Shown: positions 1 to 7,587 of the stretch, one piece after another
How the letters are laid out: every line of letters starts with the position of its first letter
Numbering within the stretch: the stretch's first letter is position 1
From: JABAAE01 sp036336715
Lineage (GTDB): Bacteria; Planctomycetota; Planctomycetia; Pirellulales; Pirellulaceae
DNA: 34,535 bases
Direction of reading: 5' to 3'
Assembly: GCA_036336715.1 (NCBI GenBank)
Contig: JAYZFP010000204.1
Location: 1 to 34,535, forward strand
Made by a program: the position numbers and the translations under genes
Notes under the pieces: generated by a model
The model's input: only the letters and a program-made list of their open reading frames with translations
Told to the model about the DNA's origin: nothing
Databases searched by the model: none

Positions 1-337
1 TGAAGCACTTGATGTGAGGGGGAGGGATGATGTTGCTGCGCATGTGCTGCGAGCCGATGGAGATCGGGTAGACTCCGGTGATTACCCCGCTCCGCAAAAC
101 GGCACAAACGCCCGCATGCGTGAAGGCCCGATCGAAACGGACTCCCTGCCCTGCCAATCGGTCCAGGTTGGGAGTCCTGGCGTAATCATCTCCATAACAA
201 CCGAGGTTCGGACTGATGTCTTCGCAGCTGATCCAGAGGATATTGGGTCGTTCTTCACCCTGGGCAGTCGTGAAAGTTGCAAAAGCCAGGGCGATGGCAA
301 TTACCAGGAGTTGCGGAGTAAGGATTCGGGCTTTCAC
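1..337 (-). CDS. Sulfatase, N-terminal part (runs off the window)
   Basis: This is the N-terminal end of a secreted sulfatase (alkaline-phosphatase fold) that would hydrolyse sulfate esters in the periplasm or outside the cell. Reading the minus strand from GTG at 337 gives a signal peptide (residues 1-27, hydrophobic core LLVIAIALAFA). RPNILWISCEDISPNLGCYG follows, the usual sulfatase metal-binding start (E39, D40). The typical SGVITGVYP stretch comes after the nucleophile. The formylglycine site reads C78-A-V-L-R82 instead of C-x-P/A-S-R. Cys and Arg are kept, but the central Pro-Ser is replaced by Val-Leu, so activation by formylglycine-generating enzyme is doubtful. An in-frame ATG at 373 would add 12 residues before the signal peptide; I prefer GTG because it gives a normal signal-peptide length. 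The rest of the protein lies to the left of the window. Family confidence is high, start confidence moderate. Confidence 0.85.
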   Translation of the reverse strand, partial: MKARILTPQLLVIAIALAFATFTTAQGEERPNILWISCEDISPNLGCYGDDYARTPNLDRLAGQGVRFDRAFTHAGVCAVLRSGVITGVYPISIGSQHMRSNIIPPPHIKCF

Positions 338-517
338 GATGTTTACCTGCTGTGTGAAGTATTCCAGCGCCATTGTAATGCAAGATCTCTCGGCGGGGGA
401 TTCGGGATTCACGCAGCGCCCCAATTTCTGGTGGCACCGTATTCAGTTTCCCTCAAACAGACCCGGGAGACCCGGTTACGACCCTGGATTGGACAAGCGG
501 CCCGGAGGCGGCGATGG

Positions 518-805
518 TCAGCGGTGACCGGCAAGGTTGATTTTCATGCTGGCGACGAAATCGACGATCCCCTGCCCGATCTGTTGGGGCTCTTGCGGTT
601 CCATTTCGGGCCGGTGTTCGGACAAAAGGAAAACAGCGAAAATTGCCACGAGGGTCACGAGTCCAAGGAATTGCAGAGTGCAATCTGCCAGGGAGGTCTT
701 CGGGGCTCTCTTTCCAGGTTTGCGTTTCCGCCTTCGAACGGTTGGCTGATTGCCTTGACCGGTTTTTTTCCCCGGTTGTTTAACGGATCTGGTTCTTGAA
801 ATCAT
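518..805 (-). CDS. Small basic single-pass membrane protein, hypothetical
   Basis: I do not recognise a family for this 95-residue protein. The first 36 residues are strongly basic, with clusters such as RRRKRK. One hydrophobic segment follows at about residues 44-61 (LQFLGLVTLVAIFAVFLL), then a short mixed tail. This arrangement predicts a single-pass inner-membrane protein with a positively charged cytoplasmic N-terminus. The start is well supported: AGGGAGGA ends 7 bases before the ATG. It lies on the same strand as the sulfatase at 1-337, about 180 bases upstream of it. The antisense frame is also open over this stretch, but it lacks a comparable ribosome binding site. The basic tail could bind nucleic acid or phospholipid; that is only inference. 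Confidence 0.65.
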   Translation of the reverse strand: MISRTRSVKQPGKKTGQGNQPTVRRRKRKPGKRAPKTSLADCTLQFLGLVTLVAIFAVFLLSEHRPEMEPQEPQQIGQGIVDFVASMKINLAGHR

Positions 806-1319
806 GGTTGGTTCCTCCCTGGAAGCCCGGTTTTTTTTTCCCCTAAAAGTTATTCCATGCTGATGGGACGGGCCACGTCATCCCGGAGATGCAACTGGCA
901 TGCCAGTTCCAATGAGCCGAAATCGCAGGCTTTTTTCGGTTTTGGCTGTGCAGAAATTACAAAATGCTTGCAAAGGACAGCCGGGCGATCACCTGTCGGA
1001 ATTTTCCCGGCAGGGATCCTGGTGTCGACGGAACTACCCGTCCCTCGCCTCCAGTCAGTGGCAAAGGGGCGGTCTACTTTTTCTTTCCGGCATGAGTGAT
1101 AATCAGCCGCTCCCGTCCTGACGCCCCGCCGGCCAGTCCTGATTGCCGGAGAGGTTGTCTGCTGGCTGTGACCCGGTGGGGGGATCCTCACGAGGTGCCA
1201 TTCGTCTGGAACCCTGTCCTGGTCAAGTTGCCTGCTGGTTGAGATCCGCCCGGTGATTGAAATCGGGAGAACCGAAAAAACCTATCCGAATCGAGTGGAA
1301 ATTGTCCCAAAACAATCCA
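806..1319. other. Intergenic region between divergent genes
   Basis: About 510 bases separate the divergent small membrane protein and helicase genes. I see no convincing gene. A minus-strand frame at 850-1191 is open, but its translation is low in hydrophobic residues, rich in Pro/Arg/Gly and has no family signature. Notable content is a nine-T run just upstream of the membrane-protein gene and a perfect 16-bp palindrome at 893-908. Both divergent promoters presumably lie here, but I could not pick clear -35/-10 pairs. Confidence 0.5.
893..908. promoter_or_regulatory. Perfect 16-bp palindrome, possible operator
   Basis: AACTGGCATGCCAGTT is an exact inverted repeat with no spacer. It lies about 90 bases upstream of the small membrane-protein start (minus strand) and about 410 bases upstream of the helicase start. 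No T-run follows, so it is not a typical terminator. A dimeric regulator binding site is possible, but nothing in the window identifies the regulator. Confidence 0.3.
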
Positions 1320-3614
1320 ATGGTTTCGCAGCAGCAGCGAGACGAAATTGCCGAAGAGTATTTTTCTCTTTTGCCATTTGATCCGTACCCGGTCCAGGAA
1401 GAAGCCATGCTTTCCTGGTTCACTGCCGACCAGGGGGTACTGGTTTGCGCTCCGACTGGCACCGGAAAGACCCTGATTGCGGAAGCGGCGATTTACGAAG
1501 CCCTGCGATTGGGAAAAAGGGTCTATTACACAACGCCGCTGATTGCGTTAACCGATCAGAAATTTGAGGAATTGAAAGAGTCGGTCGTCAAGTGGGGCTT
1601 CAGCGCGGATGATGTCGGTTTGGTCACCGGGAATCGACAGGTCAACGGCCAGGCCCGGGTGTTGGTGGTAGTCGCTGAAATCCTTCTCAATCGTCTGCTG
1701 GATACCGAGGGGTTTGATCTGTCCGAGGATTGGGCGGTGGTGATGGACGAGTTTCACAGCTTTAACGACCCCACGCGCGGAATCGTCTGGGAATTCGGCC
1801 TGGCTCTCCTGCCGGAAAATGTGAAAACCATGTTGCTGTCCGCGACTGTCGGAAACAGCCGGGAATTCATCAACTGGCTGAGGCATCGGCACAATCGGCA
1901 ACTGACCCTGGTCGAGGGAACCGAGCGAAAGGTCCCGCTTTCGTTCCGCTGGATCGGCGATGAACTGTTGGCGGACCAGGTCGAGGATATGGTTCGTGGA
2001 TCGGTTGAAGATCGCAAATCGCCTGCCCTGATTTTCTGTTTCAACCGGGAAGAATGCTGGACCGTGGCGGAACAGCTCAAGGGGAGAAAACTCCTTGACG
2101 AGACGCATCAGAAAAAGATTGCTTCGCGACTGGCAGAATACGATTTCAGCACTGGGGTAGGCCCCAAACTGAAACAGATCCTGATGCGTGCTGTGGGGGT
2201 CCATCATGCGGGAGTTCTGCCCCGGTATCGACGGATCGTGGAGGATCTGTTCCAGGAAAAGTTGCTTTCGGTTTGCGTCTGTACGGAGACGCTCGCCGCG
2301 GGAATCAACCTGCCGGCCCGCAGCGTGGTTCTCCCCAGCATCATCAAGGGGCCTCCGGGCGACAAGAAGGTGATCGACGCCAGCAGTGCCCACCAGATGT
2401 TTGGCCGGGCGGGGAGGCCCCAATTTGACGACCAGGGGTTTGTTTTTGCGCTGGCACACGAAGACGATGTGAAAATCGCCCGCTGGAAAGAAAAGTTTGA
2501 CCAGATTCCGGCAGATACCAAGGACCCCGGTTTGCTGAAGGCCAAAAAAGCGCTGAAGAAAAAGATGCCTCGGCGGCGGGAGAACCAGCAGTACTGGAAC
2601 GAGGCCCAGTTCGAAAAATTGCGTGACGCACCGGCTCTGAATCTCTCCAGTCACGGTCCCCTGCCCTGGCGGTTGCTGGCTCACATGATCCAGGTTTCTC
2701 CCGAAGTCCAGCCGATCCGGGAACTGGTCAGCAAACGCCTGTTGGACAGTGGTCGGGCTCAGAAGGCACAGGATAACCTGGATGGGATGCTGATGACTCT
2801 ATGGCGGGCCGGTTACGTCGAGCTGGAACCGAAACCGGTTCTGGTCAGTGAAGAAGAGGAACCTTCGTCAACCCAGCGACCCGAGTTTGCTCACCCTACC
2901 GAGCGGGCAGGATACCTGGCGGATCTTCGGGCCATCAATCCCCTGTATGGTCTGTTCCTGATCAACCAGTTGGGGATCGCTGACCGTCACGAGTGGATCC
3001 AGGCGTTTGAAAGTGTGCTTGAACTTCCCCTTTCGGTGGGAAAGGGAATTCGGGTTCCCAGCCAGGAGGAACTGCCGCCAGGGAACCTGCAACAGGGGCG
3101 GCTTGATGAAAAGCTGTTGCAGTTGGGACTGGTTACCCAGGAGGAGCTGGTTGGCAGGGAAGAAGATCCGGAACAGGAAGAACCTCGCCGGCGGAGCCTG
3201 TACGAGGAAGAACCGGTTTTCATCCTGACACTGGCTGAAAAATTAAGGTTGCTGTTCAATCATGACTTTCCCAACGTGCACGATGTGAGGACCAACAGTG
3301 TATGGTGCGTCGGTGAGTTGCTGGAATTCAACGATTTCGACAAGTACATTACCGCCAGGAAACTGCAAAAGCAGGAGGGAATGGTTTTTCGACATGCCCT
3401 TCGTATGGTCCTCTTGATCGATGAATTTGCCCGGATCTGTCCGCCGGAAAGGGACGCCGATGAATGGGCGGATGAACTGTATGAGGTGGCGGATCGCCTG
3501 GCTGAAATCTGTAAGGCGGCTGACCCGCAAAGCACGGAAAAAGCGCTCGAGGAAACCCGGGGAAAGGGGGAGCCTTCTCCATCACAAGAGGATCCAAACG
3601 GGGAACTCGATTGA
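1320..3614 (+). CDS. Ski2-like superfamily 2 DEAD/DEAH-box helicase
   Basis: This is an ATP-dependent RNA or DNA helicase of superfamily 2, cytoplasmic, 764 residues from the ATG used here. Visible motifs are Walker A APTGTGKT (44-51), motif Ia-like TPLIAL, a DEFH Walker B box (143-146), SAT (174-176), and the late motif HQMFGRAGRPQ (from 358). The GRAGRPQ form of motif VI is that of Ski2/Mtr4/Hel308-type enzymes. After about residue 380 some 380 residues show no motif I recognise; they are charged, with a Glu-rich stretch near 500 and another near 620. The open frame extends to a TTG at 1257, directly after a TGA stop. ATG 1320 is chosen because the TTG has no good ribosome binding site, though neither start is strongly marked. 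The likely role is RNA processing or DNA repair; the substrate cannot be told. Confidence 0.9.
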   Translation: MVSQQQRDEIAEEYFSLLPFDPYPVQEEAMLSWFTADQGVLVCAPTGTGKTLIAEAAIYEALRLGKRVYYTTPLIALTDQKFEELKESVVKWGFSADDVGLVTGNRQVNGQARVLVVVAEILLNRLLDTEGFDLSEDWAVVMDEFHSFNDPTRGIVWEFGLALLPENVKTMLLSATVGNSREFINWLRHRHNRQLTLVEGTERKVPLSFRWIGDELLADQVEDMVRGSVEDRKSPALIFCFNREECWTVAEQLKGRKLLDETHQKKIASRLAEYDFSTGVGPKLKQILMRAVGVHHAGVLPRYRRIVEDLFQEKLLSVCVCTETLAAGINLPARSVVLPSIIKGPPGDKKVIDASSAHQMFGRAGRPQFDDQGFVFALAHEDDVKIARWKEKFDQIPADTKDPGLLKAKKALKKKMPRRRENQQYWNEAQFEKLRDAPALNLSSHGPLPWRLLAHMIQVSPEVQPIRELVSKRLLDSGRAQKAQDNLDGMLMTLWRAGYVELEPKPVLVSEEEEPSSTQRPEFAHPTERAGYLADLRAINPLYGLFLINQLGIADRHEWIQAFESVLELPLSVGKGIRVPSQEELPPGNLQQGRLDEKLLQLGLVTQEELVGREEDPEQEEPRRRSLYEEEPVFILTLAEKLRLLFNHDFPNVHDVRTNSVWCVGELLEFNDFDKYITARKLQKQEGMVFRHALRMVLLIDEFARICPPERDADEWADELYEVADRLAEICKAADPQSTEKALEETRGKGEPSPSQEDPNGELD

Positions 3615-3970
3615 CGCCGAAAAACTTATCGCGGACCTGGGTGAAATGCAGGGTCGTCTGGCATTTTTCACAAGCACAAAACGGTTGATTGACTGAAAAC
3701 CTGACCGGCGGTTCCCTGTTTGAGTGCTTGGCGTCGCGATTCAGAGGCGGACCAGCAAGTACCGTGTATGGGAAATCGGGGGATCACAAAAATGGCAACC
3801 TGTTTTGCATCGTCTTGAACCCTGGCTGGTGATAATGAACGGATTCGTCTTTGAATGATGAATCGGACAGTGTTGAAAGTGGATTTCTGATCCATTAGGC
3901 TGAGGGAGAGTCGAGCGGTACGCAGGAGAACCCGTTGCCGTATTCTGAAAACAAAAATCCGGAGCGAGTG
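3615..3970. other. Intergenic region, helicase to coiled-coil gene
   Basis: About 350 bases with no supported gene. Short open frames run in from the helicase end on the plus strand and at 3668-4018 on the minus strand, but neither has protein-like composition or a ribosome binding site. A possible promoter (3873-3901) and a good ribosome binding site (AGGAG 3924-3928) sit at the right end. Confidence 0.5.
3873..3901 (+). promoter_or_regulatory. Possible sigma-70 promoter for the coiled-coil/TerB locus
   Basis: TTGAAA (3873-3878) is followed after 17 bases by TAGGCT (3896-3901). The -35 is good and the spacing ideal, but the -10 matches only partly. It lies 70 bases upstream of the coiled-coil gene and is the only reasonable pair I saw there. 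Confidence 0.22.
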
Positions 3971-4285
3971 ATGACGTTTTTTAATGGCTTCTACAACAAC
4001 AATTTCGGTGCGATTCATACCTTGTCCGCCATCAGCAACATGCAGAATGCATCTGCCAATCGACAGGCGGCCGCTGCCACGCAGCGGATGGCTGAGGAAC
4101 AGTCAAGGGCGCGGCAAAGCCAGGAGAGAATGGAAGCAGAGCAAAAGGCGCATAACGAGCGGATGTATGAACTGGAACAGCAGAAAGCCGCACTCAAGCA
4201 GCACCAGGAAGTACACGCTGCCCAATTCCGGCAGTTGGTTGTGTTTGCGACTGCATTTGTTGACAAGATTGATCAGGCGGTCTAG
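3971..4285 (+). CDS. Small coiled-coil protein, hypothetical
   Basis: I do not recognise this 104-residue protein. It starts with an Asn/aromatic stretch (MTFFNGFYNNNFG) and then becomes a continuous, charged Gln/Glu/Ala-rich helix at about residues 20-82, with motifs such as RMAEEQSRARQ and ELEQQKAALKQ that predict a coiled coil. A short hydrophobic end follows (LVVFATAFVDKI). Two starts are credible: ATG 3971, with GGAG six bases upstream, and TTG 3935, with AGGAG six bases upstream, which adds 12 residues. ATG is preferred. It lies 300 bases upstream of the TerB-like gene on the same strand, and the two may form one transcription unit. The C-terminal hydrophobic segment is too short for a certain membrane anchor. 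An adaptor or scaffold for the next gene's product is possible, but inferred only. Confidence 0.7.
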   Translation: MTFFNGFYNNNFGAIHTLSAISNMQNASANRQAAAATQRMAEEQSRARQSQERMEAEQKAHNERMYELEQQKAALKQHQEVHAAQFRQLVVFATAFVDKIDQAV

Positions 4286-4584
4286 TGCTTTTCCGGCTGC
4301 GTGCAGTTCGCTGCCCCGAGGGGGTTCTGCGAATGAAAAATGCAGTCATGGGAATCTTCTTTTTGACTGCGGACCGGAGATCACGCAATCGAAAGACTGG
4401 TTCGCCTTCAAACCGGCCGAAACAACCTTTGGCCACGATGATTCAGCAGGTCTCTTTTCGAATAGCGGACCCGGCAAGCGTAAATTCAAAAAACGCGAAC
4501 TCGAACAGCGCACAAGAAGAACATCGCACAAGTAGAACAGCGCATTAGAAGAACATCGCACATTAAAACGGGGCAAATTCAAGC
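4286..4584. other. Intergenic leader of the TerB-like gene
   Basis: About 300 bases between the coiled-coil and TerB-like genes. A GTG-started frame (4285-4548) overlaps the stop of the preceding gene, but its translation (Arg/Ser/Asn-rich, no motif) and its run into the repeat array make it unlikely to be real. The only clear structure is the 16-bp tandem array at 4503-4566. Confidence 0.5.
4503..4566 (+). repeat. Four 16-bp tandem repeats ahead of the TerB-like gene
   Basis: Four adjacent 16-bp units occupy 4503-4518, 4519-4534, 4535-4550 and 4551-4566: GAACAGCGCACAAGAA, GAACATCGCACAAGTA, GAACAGCGCATTAGAA and GAACATCGCACATTAA. Units 1 and 3 share AGCGCA, and units 2 and 4 share ATCGCA, so the array is also two diverged 32-bp units. 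Sixteen is not a multiple of three, which argues against coding. The array ends 18 bases before the ATG at 4585, in the probable leader or promoter of that gene. It is not CRISPR-like because there are no spacers. Confidence 0.85.
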
Positions 4585-6372
4585 ATGGCTGATCCAAACA
4601 AGGTACTTCTCGGAGCGACCGCCAAGATCCTTTCCGATTTCGCAAGCAGCTATCAAAACCTGCCGGATGGCTCCGGCAATCCGGAGATCAATGCCACCGA
4701 CATGATGCTTCTCAATAATCTCGAGCAGTCACTTTCGGGATTGACTGGAAAAATCGGTGTGACGAATCTCGCCACCGCCGGAAACCAGCTCCTCCAGGGA
4801 CAGGCCAATGTGATGTCCGAAGTGCGTGAGTCGGTGGACACCCAGATGCGCGTGGGGGCCAAAATTGAGCAGGCCGCCATGGTACGGTTGAAAGAGGTTT
4901 TCAGGCTGCACGCCGAGGTGCTGACCCTTTATTTTCGGCAGAAAGGGACATCTGCCCCTGGGCCTACCTTGAAAAACCTGGGCGTCGACGAAAGTTGTAT
5001 CGACGTTACGGCCAAGGCCCTGAAATCTGTCGACCTCAGTGATGCTTTCACCAGTAAGGCAAGGGAGGAGATTGTGGCCGCCCTGCGGCAGGGTGCCCGT
5101 GAAATTCGTGAAAACCTGGTGGACAATCAGGCCTTTGTCAAGAAATGCGACGCCCGGATCTGCAATGGCCAACTGGTGGCGTCCAAGCAGGACACCAAGG
5201 CGCTGTTGGGCCCCGACAATCTCGGGCATTTGAGTGTCGGTGGGACTCAATATGAATTCATGGATTTCACCCAGCCTCCGCAGCTTGAGAATCTCCGTTT
5301 CTCCGCGGCCGTTGCCGTGTACCTCAACCTGGCAGAGGATGTGCACAGTGGCATGATCACCACCTCCGACCCGGCATCCGTATCCCGTGCCTACGACCAG
5401 TTCATGTCGCAACTGGGAAAGCTTGACAAAACTCTCTCGAGGCTTGCCAGCCAGGCAAACGGACTCGGTGGAAGGGCGGCTCTCTACGAATCGACTGCCA
5501 ATTTGCTGGAAAAGGGCCTCAACCAAAAGGACCTCAGCCGGGAACTTGAATCCTGCCGCCGTGACCTGGCGGATGCAGCGAGCCTGATTCAACGAGCTGA
5601 ACAGCTGGCCAAAATTGGTGAAATCCAGAAGACCGAAGAACTGCTCAAACAGGCACTGTTGTTGAGTGAGAGACGGTTGAATGTAAAGTCAGTTGGCGGC
5701 CTGCTGGATGTCGAAAAGAGGAAATTCGGTCAGATCAAGAACGATTTTGATGTCGTCATGGGAGAATTCGAAACCCAGAACAAAGGTTTCAAGAAATTCT
5801 GGGGAGAAGGGATCGGCAACAGTCACGACAACCTGAGGAGCCGTCTGGACATCTTTTACGAACACCAGAAACAGAATGGCTGGGGAGCCTGCACCCAGAT
5901 GAACGGCGAGTACCTGAAGATGATGAACGCTCTTCAGCCTGCCAAGGACCTGTGTGAATTCCCGGAAAAGACCTATCTTCCGGTTCTGCTGACGCGGTTG
6001 GCTGTCGATCTGAAGCCCCGGGATCTTCAGCCGCAAGTTGTGTTTCTTAACAGTCTCTGTGCCATGGCGGCAGCGGATGGCGACTTTGATGCCAGTGAGG
6101 CAGCGGAAATCGCCAACATCGTCAAGTCGCTCAAAATACAGATTACCGACGAACAGCTGAAAAAGTGGTGTGGTCATTGGGGCCAATTGACGGCGGACCA
6201 GATTTTTCCTGCCATGGCGCAGGCGATCGTGGATTGCGGGAACCTGGAAGAGGGAGTCTACCGGGATGCCCTTCCGGAGAGCCTGAAAAAGATTGCTTAT
6301 GCTGATGGAAAGCTGGACCTGCAGGAGATCGCGCTCTACCACGGAATGCTCTCAAAGCTCTGGTCGCCATGA
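4585..6372 (+). CDS. Large helical protein with C-terminal TerB-like domain
   Basis: The protein has 595 residues, no signal peptide and no membrane segment, so it is probably cytoplasmic. Residues 1-460 are almost entirely helical, with Ala/Leu/Gln/Glu-rich stretches (for example around 330-370), and match no family I can name. The last 130 residues resemble a TerB-like domain: an acidic AAADGDFDASEAAEI segment at about 495-509 and a second IAYADGKLDLQE segment at about 570-581. This is the paired DG-plus-acidic signature of TerB, which binds metal in tellurite-resistance proteins. No other ter genes are nearby. The start has only a weak upstream GGGG. The gene is preceded by the 16-bp repeat array and by the coiled-coil gene on the same strand, which suggests a shared function, perhaps a stress-related or membrane-linked scaffold. 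The TerB call is moderately sure; the function is unknown. Confidence 0.88.
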   Translation: MADPNKVLLGATAKILSDFASSYQNLPDGSGNPEINATDMMLLNNLEQSLSGLTGKIGVTNLATAGNQLLQGQANVMSEVRESVDTQMRVGAKIEQAAMVRLKEVFRLHAEVLTLYFRQKGTSAPGPTLKNLGVDESCIDVTAKALKSVDLSDAFTSKAREEIVAALRQGAREIRENLVDNQAFVKKCDARICNGQLVASKQDTKALLGPDNLGHLSVGGTQYEFMDFTQPPQLENLRFSAAVAVYLNLAEDVHSGMITTSDPASVSRAYDQFMSQLGKLDKTLSRLASQANGLGGRAALYESTANLLEKGLNQKDLSRELESCRRDLADAASLIQRAEQLAKIGEIQKTEELLKQALLLSERRLNVKSVGGLLDVEKRKFGQIKNDFDVVMGEFETQNKGFKKFWGEGIGNSHDNLRSRLDIFYEHQKQNGWGACTQMNGEYLKMMNALQPAKDLCEFPEKTYLPVLLTRLAVDLKPRDLQPQVVFLNSLCAMAAADGDFDASEAAEIANIVKSLKIQITDEQLKKWCGHWGQLTADQIFPAMAQAIVDCGNLEEGVYRDALPESLKKIAYADGKLDLQEIALYHGMLSKLWSP

Positions 6373-6561
6373 ATCAGCACCACGGATCCCAGGACCCACT
6401 GAGTCCCTTGCCCGTTCTCCTGGGGCAATTGCTGAGCTGGTGGGTCCCAGTTTCGCCTTTCGGGATACCGTCGTGGGATCGATCTGTTCTGTTGGTTCTC
6501 GGAAGGCTGCCAGTTGTGGACCTGTGTTAAGGTGGCTGCGTTCGGCGGGCCAACTGACAGG

Positions 6562-7587
6562 TCACTGCTTGTAGATCTTTCCTTCTTTCATGACAAAACT
6601 GACCTGTTTCATCAGGCTGATGTTTTCTACCGGGTTACCCGGAACAGCGACCAGGTCAGCAAGCTTGCCGGCTTCGAGGCTTCCCAGTTGATCGGTCACC
6701 CGCAGGAGGCGGGCCGCCTCAATGGTGGCAGACTGAATTGCCTGCATGGGAGACATGCCTGCGGCCACCATCAGTTCAAACTCCCTTGCATTTTCACCAT
6801 GGGGTGAAACACCCGAATCGGTCCCAAAAGCAATCTTGACGCCCCTTGCGTGGGCGATGCCGAAGGTCCGCTGGATGACCGGGCCGATCGAAGCGGCCTT
6901 GGGACGGACAACGTCCGGAAAATAACCCTCCTCCTTCGATTTTCGGGCAACCCAGTCACCCGCCAGCAAAGTCGGAACCATGTAGGTCCCCCGCTCCTTC
7001 ATCAGGTCCATCACTTCCTCGGTCATGAAGGTCCCGTGTTCGATGGACTGGACTCCTGCCAGCACGGCACGCTTCATCCCCTCCGCACCGTGGGCATGCA
7101 CGGCAACGGTCATGCCGTAATCCCTGGCAGTGGTTACGATGGCATCCAGTTCTTCCATGGTGAATTGCGGGTTCTGGCCGTTGGCTGCCAGGCTGAGGAC
7201 CCCGCCTGTGGCCGTCAGTTTGATCAGGTTGGCTCCCTCCTTGTAACGTTGACGGACGGCCTTGCGGGCATCGTCTCTGCCATTGACCACCCCCGAGGCT
7301 GGACCCGGGTCCTGTCGGAATGAACCGCGAAGGCCATTGCTGGGGTCCGCATGGCCACCCGTGGTGGCAAGGGATTTTCCCGAGGTGTAGATTCGGGGCC
7401 CGACCACCCAGCCCTTGTTGATTGCGTTCCGCAGGGAGACGGTAATCACTCCGTTGTCGCCCAGGTCCCGTACCGTTGTGAAGCCTGCCAGCAAGGTCCG
7501 TTTGGCATACTGGGTGGAACGGTAGGCAAAATCGGCGTTGTTGAGAAAGAACTGGTCAGAGTAGATCTTTTTGTGATGTTGCATCAT
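6562..7587 (-). CDS. Amidohydrolase C-terminal fragment (frame 2)
   Basis: This 341-residue open frame holds most of the catalytic barrel of the amidohydrolase. Its ATG at 7587 is the natural Met just after the HTHL motif rather than a true start. Alone it lacks the signal peptide and the first two metal-binding histidines, so it should be inactive. The lysine (LIKLTATGG), two later histidines (VHAHG, IEHGT) and the aspartate (FGTDSG) are present. Confidence 0.6.
   Translation of the reverse strand: MMQHHKKIYSDQFFLNNADFAYRSTQYAKRTLLAGFTTVRDLGDNGVITVSLRNAINKGWVVGPRIYTSGKSLATTGGHADPSNGLRGSFRQDPGPASGVVNGRDDARKAVRQRYKEGANLIKLTATGGVLSLAANGQNPQFTMEELDAIVTTARDYGMTVAVHAHGAEGMKRAVLAGVQSIEHGTFMTEEVMDLMKERGTYMVPTLLAGDWVARKSKEEGYFPDVVRPKAASIGPVIQRTFGIAHARGVKIAFGTDSGVSPHGENAREFELMVAAGMSPMQAIQSATIEAARLLRVTDQLGSLEAGKLADLVAVPGNPVENISLMKQVSFVMKEGKIYKQ

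Noticed and set aside
14..799. Plus-strand open frame of 261 codons at the left end
   Set aside because: The minus strand encodes an obvious sulfatase N-terminus and a small membrane protein with a strong ribosome binding site; the plus translation looks random.
850..1191. Minus-strand open frame of 113 codons in the gap before the helicase
   Set aside because: It has Pro/Arg/Gly-rich composition, no clear ribosome binding site and no known motif.
1548..2684. Long minus-strand open frame (378 codons) opposite the helicase
   Set aside because: It lies wholly within the helicase coding region, has no family resemblance, and is explained by codon bias of the sense strand.
4285..4548. GTG-started frame between the coiled-coil and TerB-like genes
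   Set aside because: Its translation has no protein-like pattern and it runs into the 16-bp repeats, whose period is not a multiple of three.
4503..4566. The 16-bp repeats as a CRISPR array
   Set aside because: Units are directly adjacent without spacers, too short, and no cas genes are present.
4729..5592. Minus-strand open frame of 287 codons opposite the TerB-like gene
   Set aside because: It is antisense to a coherent helical protein, with no ribosome binding site or recognisable domain.
4585..6372. Tellurite-resistance operon
   Set aside because: Only a TerB-like domain is seen; none of the other ter genes are in the neighbourhood.
6392..6447. Inverted repeat GGACCCAC...GTGGGTCC after the TerB-like gene as a terminator
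   Set aside because: The arms are 40 bases apart and no T-run follows.
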